A stretch of 64,000 bases of DNA from Paramesorhizobium sp049065735 (GTDB taxonomy: Bacteria > Pseudomonadota > Alphaproteobacteria > Rhizobiales > Rhizobiaceae): the NCBI RefSeq assembly GCF_049065735.1, contig NZ_JBAKHD010000010.1, forward strand, positions 1 to 64,000, read 5' to 3'. A model generated the notes under the pieces. That model was not told where the DNA came from, did not search any database, and was given only the letters and a program-made list of their open reading frames with translations. Shown here piece after piece: positions 8,714 through 16,768 of this stretch. Every line of letters begins with the position of its first letter. Positions within the stretch are counted from its first letter, which is position 1. Both the position numbers and the translations under genes were made by a program.

Positions 8714-9910
8714 ATGGATTTCATGCTCAACGACAATCAATACGCCCGCGTTTCGGATTTCGAGCCGATGGAGGCGGAACTGAGAGCGACGCGCCAATAT
8801 CTACATGCGCATCCTGAACTTTCGCTGGAAGAGGCGGAAACGGCCCGCTTCGTCGCGGAGAAACTGGAAGGCTGGGGCTATGAGGTAACGCGCAATGTCG
8901 GCGGTCATGGCGTGGTCGCTCGGCTGACGAACGGCACGGGCAGGAAGAGCATCGGTATCCGCGCCGACATGGACGCTCTTCCGATCATGGAGGAAACCGG
9001 GCTTCCCTATGCCAGCACGGTGTCCGGAAAAATGCATGCCTGCGGTCATGACGGCCATACGACCGTGTTGCTGGGCGCTGCGGAATATCTAGCCAGAACG
9101 CGGCGCTTCGACGGCACCGTGACGCTGATCTTCCAGCCGGCGGAAGAAAACGGCCACCCAAGTGGCGCGCAAAATATGATCGCGGACGGCCTGTTCGAAC
9201 GCTTCCCCATCGACGCTATCTTCGGCCTGCATAACCATCCGGGCGCTCCGGAAGGCACGATCCTCACGCGTTCCGGGCCGATGATGGCCTCGTCCGATAC
9301 GGTCAATATCACCATCAAGGGGAGGGGAGGTCACGCCTCGCGCCCGCATTTGACCATCGACCCGGTCGTGGTCGCTTGCAATCTCGTCGTCTCGCTGCAG
9401 ACGATCGTGTCGCGCAATGTCGACCCTACTCAGACCGCCGTCGTTACGGTCGGCACGATCCAGGCGGGTGAAGCGGTCAATGTTATTCCCGAATATGCGA
9501 AGCTGGCGCTTAGCGTACGCTGTTTCGAGCCCAAAATCCGCGACCTGCTCGAGGCGCGTATCACCAAGCTCGCCCGCTCCATTGCCGAAGGCCACGATGC
9601 CACCATCGAGATCGCCTATGAACGCGGTTATCCGGTCGTGGTGAACTCAGAAGCCGAGACGGCCTTTGCCCGCATGGTCGCCGAAGAACTGGTCGGCGCC
9701 GACAAGGTATCGACCTGTCATTTGATCCCCGGCAGCGAGGACTTCGCCTATTTCCTGGAACATAAGCCGGGCAGTTTCCTGCGCCTCGGCAATGGCATGA
9801 ATTCAGCAATCCTGCACAGCCCGAAATATGATTTCGCCGATGGCAGTCTGACAGTCGGGGCAGCGATGTGGGCACGGCTCGCGGAGCGTTTCCTGCAGGC
9901 TGAGGTCTGA
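8714..9910 (+). CDS. M20 family amidohydrolase (N-acyl-amino-acid/hippurate hydrolase type)
   Basis: A 398-residue metal-dependent peptidase-fold amidohydrolase. The metal site is visible as MHACGHDGHTT (C110, H112), the catalytic glutamate pair PAEEN at 142-146 and the HNHPG segment. RADMDALPI is the usual strand before it. Such enzymes release free amino acids from N-acyl or N-aroyl conjugates in the cytoplasm. It lies 7 bp after the ABC ATPase and ends the operon, so the transporter probably imports its conjugated substrate. The ATG at 8723 is an alternative start. Confidence 0.9.
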   Translation: MDFMLNDNQYARVSDFEPMEAELRATRQYLHAHPELSLEEAETARFVAEKLEGWGYEVTRNVGGHGVVARLTNGTGRKSIGIRADMDALPIMEETGLPYASTVSGKMHACGHDGHTTVLLGAAEYLARTRRFDGTVTLIFQPAEENGHPSGAQNMIADGLFERFPIDAIFGLHNHPGAPEGTILTRSGPMMASSDTVNITIKGRGGHASRPHLTIDPVVVACNLVVSLQTIVSRNVDPTQTAVVTVGTIQAGEAVNVIPEYAKLALSVRCFEPKIRDLLEARITKLARSIAEGHDATIEIAYERGYPVVVNSEAETAFARMVAEELVGADKVSTCHLIPGSEDFAYFLEHKPGSFLRLGNGMNSAILHSPKYDFADGSLTVGAAMWARLAERFLQAEV

Positions 9911-10055
9911 ACAGCGGCGAGGGCGCCAAGTCACGCCGCATGGAAGGGGAGCTGACAACGTGGCGAAGGAGCGGTGCCGCGCGGGAAGATCGGGGCTTTG
10001 TTGGACACATAGCGTATCGCTGAAACGGATGAGCAACAAGCAATAAGCGCACCAT

Positions 10056-10345
10056 ATGGTTGCCAGACGGCAAGTCACATATGAGCTGCCCGATTCAGTA
10101 CCGGTCGAGGATATCGGGCTCGCCGACCTCCCGCCCGACTGGCGTCGATATGAGACGTGGAGCCAGAAACGGGGCGATACATGGCACGAGGGCGTTCAAC
10201 TCTATTGCTGCGCGTCCCTTCTGCAATCGTGCCCGTCGCCAATTCGCCGGATTTGAACGTCCTGATAAATCACACGCATCCGGCCGCCGCCGATATCCGG
10301 ATTGTCAGCCAGCAGGCATTTTCGCTTGATCTGCGATTGTTTTGA
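10056..10345 (+). pseudogene. Remnant of a RES-domain toxin gene
   Basis: The 450-bp gap 9911-10361 holds the C-terminal half of a RES-family protein in two frames. Frame 10056 reads VTYELPDSVPVEDIG and LADLPPDWRRYETW. After a shift near 10181-10185 the next frame reads ARGRSTLLLRVPSAIVP, then NHTHPAAADIRIVSQQAF and LDLRLF to a stop at 10345. RES toxins (the ParT/MbcT group) typically have DLPPDWR, LLRVPSAIVP, NHPxxxxIRI and a DPRL end. The N-terminal half with the active-site arginine, and the partner antitoxin, are absent. A dead toxin-antitoxin module is the best reading. I see nothing else in this gap. Confidence 0.75.
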
Positions 10346-10361
10346 GCGAAGCCTCCTTCGC

Positions 10362-10868
10362 TCACTGCAGGATTTCTCCTCCTTCCGCCAGCCTTTTGCG
10401 TTGCACGAACGCCTTCACGACAAAGTTGGACTGGATTTTCGCCACGCCTTCCACGGCGGTAATACTGTCCAACAGCGTCTGGTAGTGAGGCAGATCCTCC
10501 ACCATGGCATGGATGAGATAATCCGAGCTTCCGCTGATCTGATAGGCTCCCACCACTTCCGGCATCAAGCATATGCTCGCCTCGAAATCCGCAAGCATGT
10601 TGCGGACTTGTCGCTCGAGCGTGACAGTTATGAAAACGCCGATCGCGCCGTTGAGCCGCGCCTGATCGACGGCGGCGAAATATCCCTTGATGATGCCCAT
10701 CGCCTCCAGCCGGCGTACGCGCCGGATCGTCGGGGACAGCGACAGCCCGATTTTCGCGGCCAGATCACGCCAGCTCATGCGGCCGTCGGAGGCGAGCTCG
10801 CTTAGGATTCTCTGGTCGAATTTATCGAGATCTGAGGCGTGCGACATTGGAGTAATTTGAACCTCCAT
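10362..10868 (-). CDS. bkdR: Lrp/AsnC family regulator, BkdR-like
   Basis: A 168-residue Lrp/AsnC regulator with an N-terminal helix-turn-helix (LDKFDQRILSELASDGRMSWRDLAAKIGLS) and a RAM effector domain containing the GSSDYLIHAMVEDL loop. In Pseudomonas an Lrp relative, BkdR, activates the branched-chain keto-acid dehydrogenase genes. This gene is divergent from a thiolase-bkd-liu gene set, so the same role is inferred. ATG 10868 and an in-frame ATG at 10847 (MSHASDL) are possible starts. The symbol rests on context and family only. Confidence 0.8.
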   Translation of the reverse strand: MEVQITPMSHASDLDKFDQRILSELASDGRMSWRDLAAKIGLSLSPTIRRVRRLEAMGIIKGYFAAVDQARLNGAIGVFITVTLERQVRNMLADFEASICLMPEVVGAYQISGSSDYLIHAMVEDLPHYQTLLDSITAVEGVAKIQSNFVVKAFVQRKRLAEGGEILQ

Positions 10869-10872
10869 TTTG

Positions 10873-10914
10873 GTGCAAACAGATTATATTTTGACTGCTT
10901 TGTTAGTGCAAACA
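10873..10914. promoter_or_regulatory. Phased direct repeats, candidate Lrp/BkdR binding sites
   Basis: GTGCAAACA occurs at 10873-10881 and again at 10906-10914, in the same orientation and exactly 33 bp apart, about three helical turns. The repeats lie between the divergent regulator and the thiolase gene. Multiple phased sites on one DNA face are typical of Lrp-family binding. The link to the regulator is inferred from position. Confidence 0.5.
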
Positions 10915-10979
10915 AACGGTGTGGCAGGCCCGAACTTTGCTAGAGTAATGGCGCTTATCGGCAGGAGGAGGAGCTTGCG

Positions 10980-12164
10980 ATGGGTGAAGCCGCGGACCCG
11001 GTCGTTATTGTCGGCATGGCACGCACGCCGATGGGCGCGTTTCAGGGCAGCCTCAGGGACGTCACCGCACCGGAGCTCGGATCCGTGGCCATCCGGGCGG
11101 CCATCGAGCGTGCCGCTGTTCCTTCCGAAGACATCGATGAAACGGTCATGGGCTGTGTGCTGCCCGCGGGGCTGGGACAGGCACCGGCGCGGCAGGCCGC
11201 TCTTGGGGCGGGTATCCCCCATTCCTGTGGCGCGGTGACGGTGAACAAGGTCTGCGGCTCCGGCATGAAAGCCCTGATGCTGGGCCATGATGAGATTGCC
11301 GCCGGGACGATAGACGTTGTCGTCGCGGGCGGCATGGAAAGCATGAGCAATGCGCCATACCTTCTCAAACGCGCGCGGTCCGGCTACCGGATGGGCCATG
11401 GGGCGCTCATCGACCACATGTTCCTCGATGGGCTCGAGGACGCCTATGACACCGGACGATTGATGGGAAGTTTCGCCGAGGAATGCGCGGAGGCTTACCA
11501 GTTCACCCGCGAGGCCCAGGATTCCTATGCGGTCACGTCGCTCAATCGCGCCCGAAAGGCGGTCGATGGCGGCACGTTCGATACGGAAATAGTGGCGGTA
11601 TCCGCGGCCAAGGGCAGGGCAGAGGTTAACCGCGACGAGCAGCCGGAAAAGGCGAGCCCGGAGCGGATTCCGTCCCTTCGTCCCGCCTTTCGGGAGAATG
11701 GAACCGTTACCGCCGCAAGTTCCGCGTCTATTTCGGATGGCGCGGCGGCGCTCGTCCTCATGCGGCGCTCGGCGGCGGAGCGACGGGGCCTTACGCCGCT
11801 CGCCGTCCTTGTCGCGCATGCCACGCATTCCCAGTCGCCCAACCTCTTTGCCACCGCGCCCATCGGCGCTCTACGAAAGCTATCGGAGCGAGCCGGCTGG
11901 CGGCTTGCGGATGTGGATCTGTTCGAAGTCAACGAAGCCTTCGCCGTGGTCCCGATGGCGGTCATGCGTGATCTGGATATCCCCCATGACAAGATGAACA
12001 TTCATGGCGGTGCCTGTGCGCTGGGTCATCCCATCGGCGCGTCCGGAGCGCGGATCGTCGTTACGCTGCTGGCGGCGCTGGAACGCTACGATCTCAAGCG
12101 CGGGATGGCCGCCGTCTGCCTCGGCGGCGGTGAGGCGACCGCGATGGCGGTCGAGCGAATCTGA
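10980..12164 (+). CDS. Acetyl-CoA acetyltransferase (thiolase)
   Basis: A 394-residue thiolase. The acyl-accepting cysteine is C92 in VNKVCGSGMKA. The second catalytic pair is H350 in GGACALGHPIGASG and C380 in AVCLGGGEA. It interconverts acetoacetyl-CoA and two acetyl-CoA, or thiolyses a related 3-ketoacyl-CoA. It opens the branched-chain amino-acid degradation operon, where acetoacetate from leucine would need a CoA ligase or transferase first. A GGAGGAGG ribosome site precedes the ATG. Confidence 0.92.
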   Translation: MGEAADPVVIVGMARTPMGAFQGSLRDVTAPELGSVAIRAAIERAAVPSEDIDETVMGCVLPAGLGQAPARQAALGAGIPHSCGAVTVNKVCGSGMKALMLGHDEIAAGTIDVVVAGGMESMSNAPYLLKRARSGYRMGHGALIDHMFLDGLEDAYDTGRLMGSFAEECAEAYQFTREAQDSYAVTSLNRARKAVDGGTFDTEIVAVSAAKGRAEVNRDEQPEKASPERIPSLRPAFRENGTVTAASSASISDGAAALVLMRRSAAERRGLTPLAVLVAHATHSQSPNLFATAPIGALRKLSERAGWRLADVDLFEVNEAFAVVPMAVMRDLDIPHDKMNIHGGACALGHPIGASGARIVVTLLAALERYDLKRGMAAVCLGGGEATAMAVERI

Positions 12165-12185
12165 GAGGGCTGGAGGATGGATACT

Positions 12186-13416
12186 ATGAGCGCAAATGTT
12201 CCCTTGAGCCTCCATGTCCCCGAGCCGGCGGTTCGTCCCGGCGCGGCGCCGGATTTTTCCAGCTTAAGTGCCGGAGGCCGGTTCCGTTCGCCGCCCTCCC
12301 GTGGATGCGCGGGCTGACGATATCAGGGACCTCGCTTATCCCATCATCCGGGTTCTCGATGACGAGGGAAAGGCCGTTGGCCCATGGAGCGGCGGGTTGA
12401 CGGACGAGCAACTCCTCCAGGGATTGCGGCATATGATGGTGCTGCGTGCCTTCGATGCCCGCATGCTGCTTGCCCAAAGGCAGGGAAAGACCTCCTTCTA
12501 CCTGCCGCATCTTGGCGAGGAAGCGATAGCCTGCGCGGTGCGTGAGGCCCTCAGCGACGGGGACATGAATTTTCCCACCTATCGTCAGGCGGGGCTGCTG
12601 ATCGCCTCGGGCTATCCGCTCATCGACATGATGTGCCAGATTTTCTCGAACAAGGGCGATCCGCTGCGCGGACGGCAATTGCCAATCCTTTATTCCTCCA
12701 AAGCGCATGGCTTTTTCACGCTATCCGGCAATTTGGCGACGCAATTCGTCGAGGCCGTGGGCTGGGCGATGGCGTCTGCGATCAAGGGCGACCATAAAAT
12801 CGCCGTCGGCTGGATCGGCGACGGCGCGACGGCGGAATCGGATTTTCATTCCGCGATGGTCTTCGCCTCCACCTTCCATGCGCCCGTCATGCTCAACATC
12901 GTCAACAACCAATGGGCCATATCGACTTTCGAGGGCATCGCGCGGGGCGACGCGGCCACTTTCGCCGCGCGCGGGCTTGGCTTCGGCATTCCGGCCCTGC
13001 GGGTGGATGGCAATGACTATCTCGCCGTCCATGCGGTCGCGTCCTGGGCGGCGGAACGGGCAAGGCGGAATCTCGGCCCGACGCTCATCGAATATGTCAC
13101 CTACCGGGCCGGGCCGCATTCGACCTCCGACGATCCCTCAGCCTATCGGCCGAAGAACGAGTTCGAGGCATGGCCTTTGGGCGATCCGATAAAGCGTCTG
13201 AAAGACCATCTCATCGCCAAGGGCGTCTGGTCCGAGGAGCGGCACATCCAGGCGGAGAGCGAAATCGTCAGCGAAATCATCGAGGCGCAGAAAAAGGCGG
13301 AGAGTCTGGGAACGCTCCACTCCGGCGAGCGGCCCTCGATCGGCGACATGTTCGAAGGCGTTTACGCGGATATGCCGCCGCATCTCCAGCGGCAAAGACA
13401 GGAGGCGGGCGACTGA
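12186..13416 (+). pseudogene. bkdA1: Branched-chain 2-oxoacid dehydrogenase E1 alpha, frameshift near the N-terminus
   Basis: This encodes the thiamine-diphosphate E1 alpha subunit. GDGATAESDFHSAMVFA plus the NNQWAIST segment form the ThDP motif, and HSTSDDPSAYR is the phosphorylation-loop-like region. Full-length family members have about 410 residues and start near LHVPEPAVRPG. That segment is encoded from the ATG at 12186 (GGAGG 9 bp upstream), but in a different frame from the main body. The shift lies in the TTAAG at 12264-12268, where removing one A would restore continuous sequence. From 12268 a GTG could start a 382-residue form without a visible ribosome site. It is either a recent frameshift or a sequence error; the rest looks intact. 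Confidence 0.8.
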
Positions 13417-13417
13417 C

Positions 13418-14431
13418 ATGACACGCATGACCATGGTCGAGGCCATCCGCAATGCCATGGATGTCTCCATGGCGCGAGATGACGATGTCGTGGTGTTCGG
13501 GGAGGATGCGGGCTATTTCGGCGGGGTTTTCCGCTGCACGCAGGGCCTGCAGGCGAAATATGGCACTTCGCGCTGCTTCGATACGCCGATCAACGAATCC
13601 GGCATTGTCGGCACCGCCATCGGCATGGCGGCCTATGGCCTTCGGCCTTGCGTGGAGATCCAGTTCGCCGACTATATGTTCCCGGCCTATGACCAGATCG
13701 TGCAGGAGGCCGCGCGCATCCGCTACCGCTCGAACGGGGATTTCACCTGTCCCCTCGTCATTCGGATGCCGACCGGCGGCGGGATTTTCGGCGGGCAAAC
13801 CCACAGCCAAAGCCCGGAGGCGTTGTTTACCCATGTCGCCGGGCTTCAGGTCGTCATCCCCTCCACCCCTTACGACGCCAAGGGATTGCTGATCGCGGCC
13901 ATCGAAAACCCCGATCCGGTGATCTTTCTCGAACCGAAGCGACTCTATAACGGCGCATTCGCGGGTTATCCCGACAGGCCTGTTCCGCCCTGGGCGAGCC
14001 ATCCCAGGGGCGAGGTGCCGGACGGGCATTACGCTATTCCCATCGGAAAAGCGGAAACGGTGCGGGAGGGAAGCGCGCTGACGGTGCTCGCCTATGGCAC
14101 CATGGTGCATGTCGCCGTTTCGGCTGCGGAGGATTTCGGGGTTGATGCCGAGGTGATCGATTTGCGTTCGCTGCTGCCGCTGGACCTCGATGCCATCGTC
14201 GCGTCGGTTTCCAGAACGCGCCGGTGCGTGATCGTCCACGAGGCGACGCTGACATCGGGTTTTGGAGCCGAACTCACGGCCCTCGTTCAGGAGCACTGTT
14301 TCTATCATCTTGAAGCGCCGATTGCCCGTGTCACCGGCTGGGACACGCCTTATCCCCACGCGCAGGAATGGGATTATTTCCCCGGTCCGGAGCGCGTTGG
14401 CCGCGCCATGCTTAAAGTTCTGGAGGCTTGA
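13418..14431 (+). CDS. bkdA2: Branched-chain 2-oxoacid dehydrogenase E1 beta subunit
   Basis: A 337-residue transketolase-like pyrimidine-binding subunit. It begins with TMVEAIRNAMDVSMARD, has the VVFGEDAGYFGGVF and FDTPINESGIVG motifs, and has the conserved RMPTGGGIFGGQTHSQSPEA segment. The C-terminal transketolase domain carries VIDLRSLLPLD and a closing VTGWDTPYPHAQEWDYFP. It pairs with E1 alpha to decarboxylate the 2-oxoacids of leucine, isoleucine and valine. It starts 1 bp after the E1 alpha stop. Confidence 0.95.
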   Translation: MTRMTMVEAIRNAMDVSMARDDDVVVFGEDAGYFGGVFRCTQGLQAKYGTSRCFDTPINESGIVGTAIGMAAYGLRPCVEIQFADYMFPAYDQIVQEAARIRYRSNGDFTCPLVIRMPTGGGIFGGQTHSQSPEALFTHVAGLQVVIPSTPYDAKGLLIAAIENPDPVIFLEPKRLYNGAFAGYPDRPVPPWASHPRGEVPDGHYAIPIGKAETVREGSALTVLAYGTMVHVAVSAAEDFGVDAEVIDLRSLLPLDLDAIVASVSRTRRCVIVHEATLTSGFGAELTALVQEHCFYHLEAPIARVTGWDTPYPHAQEWDYFPGPERVGRAMLKVLEA

Positions 14432-14433
14432 GA

Positions 14434-15624
14434 ATGGAACATATCGTCAGGATGCCGGATGTCGGCGAAGGCCTCGCCGAGGCGGAACTGGTGGAATGGA
14501 ACGTCAAGATCGGCGATTCCGTCCGGGAAGATATGATGGTCGCCTCCGTCATGACCGACAAGGCAACCGTCGAGATTCCGTCGCCCGTCAGCGGAACCGT
14601 CACCTGGCTTGGGGGAGATGTCGGCGAAAAGATCGCGATCAATGCTCCGCTGATCAGGATCGAGACCGGGGGAAATCAGCCGATGGAGGCCCCTGAACCG
14701 GCCTTCGGCGCTTCCGAAGCTACAAAGTCACAAACAGCACCTGCTTCATCGCAGCGCGCCGACGCGATGCCGCTGGCTTCTCCGGCTGTGCGGCAGCGGG
14801 CAAAGGAAGCCGGGGTGGATTTGCGCGATGTGCAGGCAACCGGCCCCGGCGGGCGCATTACCAATGAGGATTTCGACCGGTTCCTGCAGCAAGGCGAGGG
14901 TGCGTCTGCATCCGGTAATGATGGGATAACGCAGATCAAGATCACGGGCCTGCGGCGGCGGATCGCAGAGAAAATGTCACTCGCGGCGAGCCGCATTCCG
15001 CATATCACTTATGTCGAGGAAGTCGACATGACCGCGCTGGAAGCACTGCGGGCGCGGCTGAACGAGGAGGGCAGCGGAAAGCTCACGATCCTGCCTTTCC
15101 TCATGAAAGCGATAGCCATGGCTGTGAAAGACCATCCGGTGGTCAACACCCTCTTCGATGATGAAAAGGGGGTGATGTTTCAGCATAAGTCTATACATAT
15201 AGGCATCGCGACACAGACGCCTTCCGGTCTCATGGTACCCGTCGTCAGGCATGTCGAGACATTGGCCTTGCGCGATTGCGCAGCGGAAATGGCGAGGGTG
15301 ACCGAAGCGGCCCGCAACGGTTCGGCGACCCGCGAAGAACTTTCCGGCTCGACCATCACAATCAGCTCGCTTGGGGCGCTCGGTGGTCTGGTCTCGACGC
15401 CGATCATCAACCATCCGGAAGTCGCCATCATCGGCGTGAACAAACTCACCACAAAACCGGTTTGGAACGGCAATGAATTCGTGCCGCGCCAATGCATGAA
15501 TCTTTCCTCAAGCTTCGATCACCGCGTCATCGACGGCTGGGATGCGGCGACATTCATCCAGCGGGTGAAGGCGCTGCTGGAAGTGCCGGAAACGCTCGTG
15601 CGGGAAGATGGAGCCGATGCCTGA
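14434..15624 (+). CDS. bkdB: Branched-chain 2-oxoacid dehydrogenase E2 (lipoamide acyltransferase)
   Basis: A 396-residue E2 core protein. The N-terminal lipoyl domain carries the lipoylated lysine K43 in MTDKATVEIPSPVSG. A linker is followed by a peripheral-subunit-binding domain (residues about 110-145, SPAVRQRAKEAGVDLRDVQ). The catalytic acyltransferase domain ends with the HRVIDGWD motif (H363, D367). The start at 14434 has GGAGG 8 bp upstream; a TTG at 14428 is unlikely. No E3 (dihydrolipoamide dehydrogenase) gene follows, so E3 must be supplied from elsewhere. Confidence 0.95.
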   Translation: MEHIVRMPDVGEGLAEAELVEWNVKIGDSVREDMMVASVMTDKATVEIPSPVSGTVTWLGGDVGEKIAINAPLIRIETGGNQPMEAPEPAFGASEATKSQTAPASSQRADAMPLASPAVRQRAKEAGVDLRDVQATGPGGRITNEDFDRFLQQGEGASASGNDGITQIKITGLRRRIAEKMSLAASRIPHITYVEEVDMTALEALRARLNEEGSGKLTILPFLMKAIAMAVKDHPVVNTLFDDEKGVMFQHKSIHIGIATQTPSGLMVPVVRHVETLALRDCAAEMARVTEAARNGSATREELSGSTITISSLGALGGLVSTPIINHPEVAIIGVNKLTTKPVWNGNEFVPRQCMNLSSSFDHRVIDGWDAATFIQRVKALLEVPETLVREDGADA

Positions 15625-16768
15625 TCTGGATTTCGCGCTGAGGGAAATGGCGGACTCCATCCGCGAAACCACTGCTCGTTTCGCCAGCGAGCGGATTGCG
15701 CCGCTTGCGCGCGAGATTGACGAAAAGGACCGGTTTCCCAAGGAGTTATGGCCGCAAATGGGAGCGATCGGTCTCCACGGCATAACAGTTGATGAGGAAT
15801 TCGGCGGGCTGGGGCTAGGTTATCTCGAACACGTCGTGGCCTGCGAGGAAATAAGCCGCGCCTCCGCTTCCGTCGGCCTTTCCTACGGCGCGCATTCCAA
15901 TCTCTGCATCAATCAGATTGCCCGCTGGGGTTTGCCCGAGCAGAAGCAGAAATACCTTCCGGGTCTCATCTCGGGCGAGCATGTCGGAAGCCTCGCGATG
16001 TCGGAGGCGGGGGCTGGCTCCGATGTCGTCTCCATGAAACTGCGGGCCGACGCGGTGGAGGGCGGCTTTCGCCTCAACGGCACGAAATTCTGGATCACCA
16101 ATGCGCCATATGCCGAAACGCTGGTGGTCTACGCCAAGACGAAGCCGGATGCGGGCGCCGGGGGCATTACCGCCTTTCTCATCGAAAAGAGCTTTAAGGG
16201 TTTCTCCATCGGCCAGCAGATCGACAAAGTCGGCATGCGCGGCTCGCCGACGGCGGAACTGGTGTTTAACGACTGCTTCGTGCCGCAGGAGAATATATTG
16301 GGGCCGCTGGATGGCGGGGTGAAAGTGCTGATGTCCGGGCTCGATTATGAGCGGGTGGTGCTGTCGGGCATTCAGCTCGGCATCATGCAGGCCTGCCTCG
16401 ATGTTGTGCTGCCCTATGTGCGGGAACGCAGACAGTTCGGCGCGCCGATCGGCAGCTTCGAATTGATGCAGGCGAAGGTGGCGGACATGGTCGTCGCGCT
16501 GAATTCGGCAAAGGCCTATGTCTATGCGGTCGCAAGAGCCTGCGATGCCGGCAAAACCACGCGCCATGACGCGGCGGGGGCTATCCTTTATGCCTCGGAA
16601 TCCGCCGTCCGGGTGGCGGAACAGGCGATCCAGGCGCTGGGCGGCGCCGGCTATACCAAGGATTGGCCGGTGGAACGTTACTGGCGCGACGCGAAACTTC
16701 TCGACATCGGCGCCGGAACGAACGAAATTCGTCGCATGCTGATCGGTCGGGAGGTGATCGGCCTATGA
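15608..16768 (+). CDS. liuA: Isovaleryl-CoA dehydrogenase (acyl-CoA dehydrogenase family)
   Basis: A 386-residue FAD acyl-CoA dehydrogenase: GLHGITVDEEFGGLGLGY, the SEAGAGSDVVSM substrate and FAD loop, and the C-terminal QALGGAGYTKDWPVERYWRDAK and IGAGTNEIRRMLIGRE segments. The SGLDYERVVLSG segment is typical of the isovaleryl/short-branched-chain group, whose catalytic glutamate lies in this region. It oxidises isovaleryl-CoA to 3-methylcrotonyl-CoA. The gene overlaps bkdB by 17 bp at ATG 15608, or 8 bp if ATG 15617 is used, and is followed directly by the carboxylase for its product. Confidence 0.92.
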   Translation: MEPMPDLDFALREMADSIRETTARFASERIAPLAREIDEKDRFPKELWPQMGAIGLHGITVDEEFGGLGLGYLEHVVACEEISRASASVGLSYGAHSNLCINQIARWGLPEQKQKYLPGLISGEHVGSLAMSEAGAGSDVVSMKLRADAVEGGFRLNGTKFWITNAPYAETLVVYAKTKPDAGAGGITAFLIEKSFKGFSIGQQIDKVGMRGSPTAELVFNDCFVPQENILGPLDGGVKVLMSGLDYERVVLSGIQLGIMQACLDVVLPYVRERRQFGAPIGSFELMQAKVADMVVALNSAKAYVYAVARACDAGKTTRHDAAGAILYASESAVRVAEQAIQALGGAGYTKDWPVERYWRDAKLLDIGAGTNEIRRMLIGREVIGL

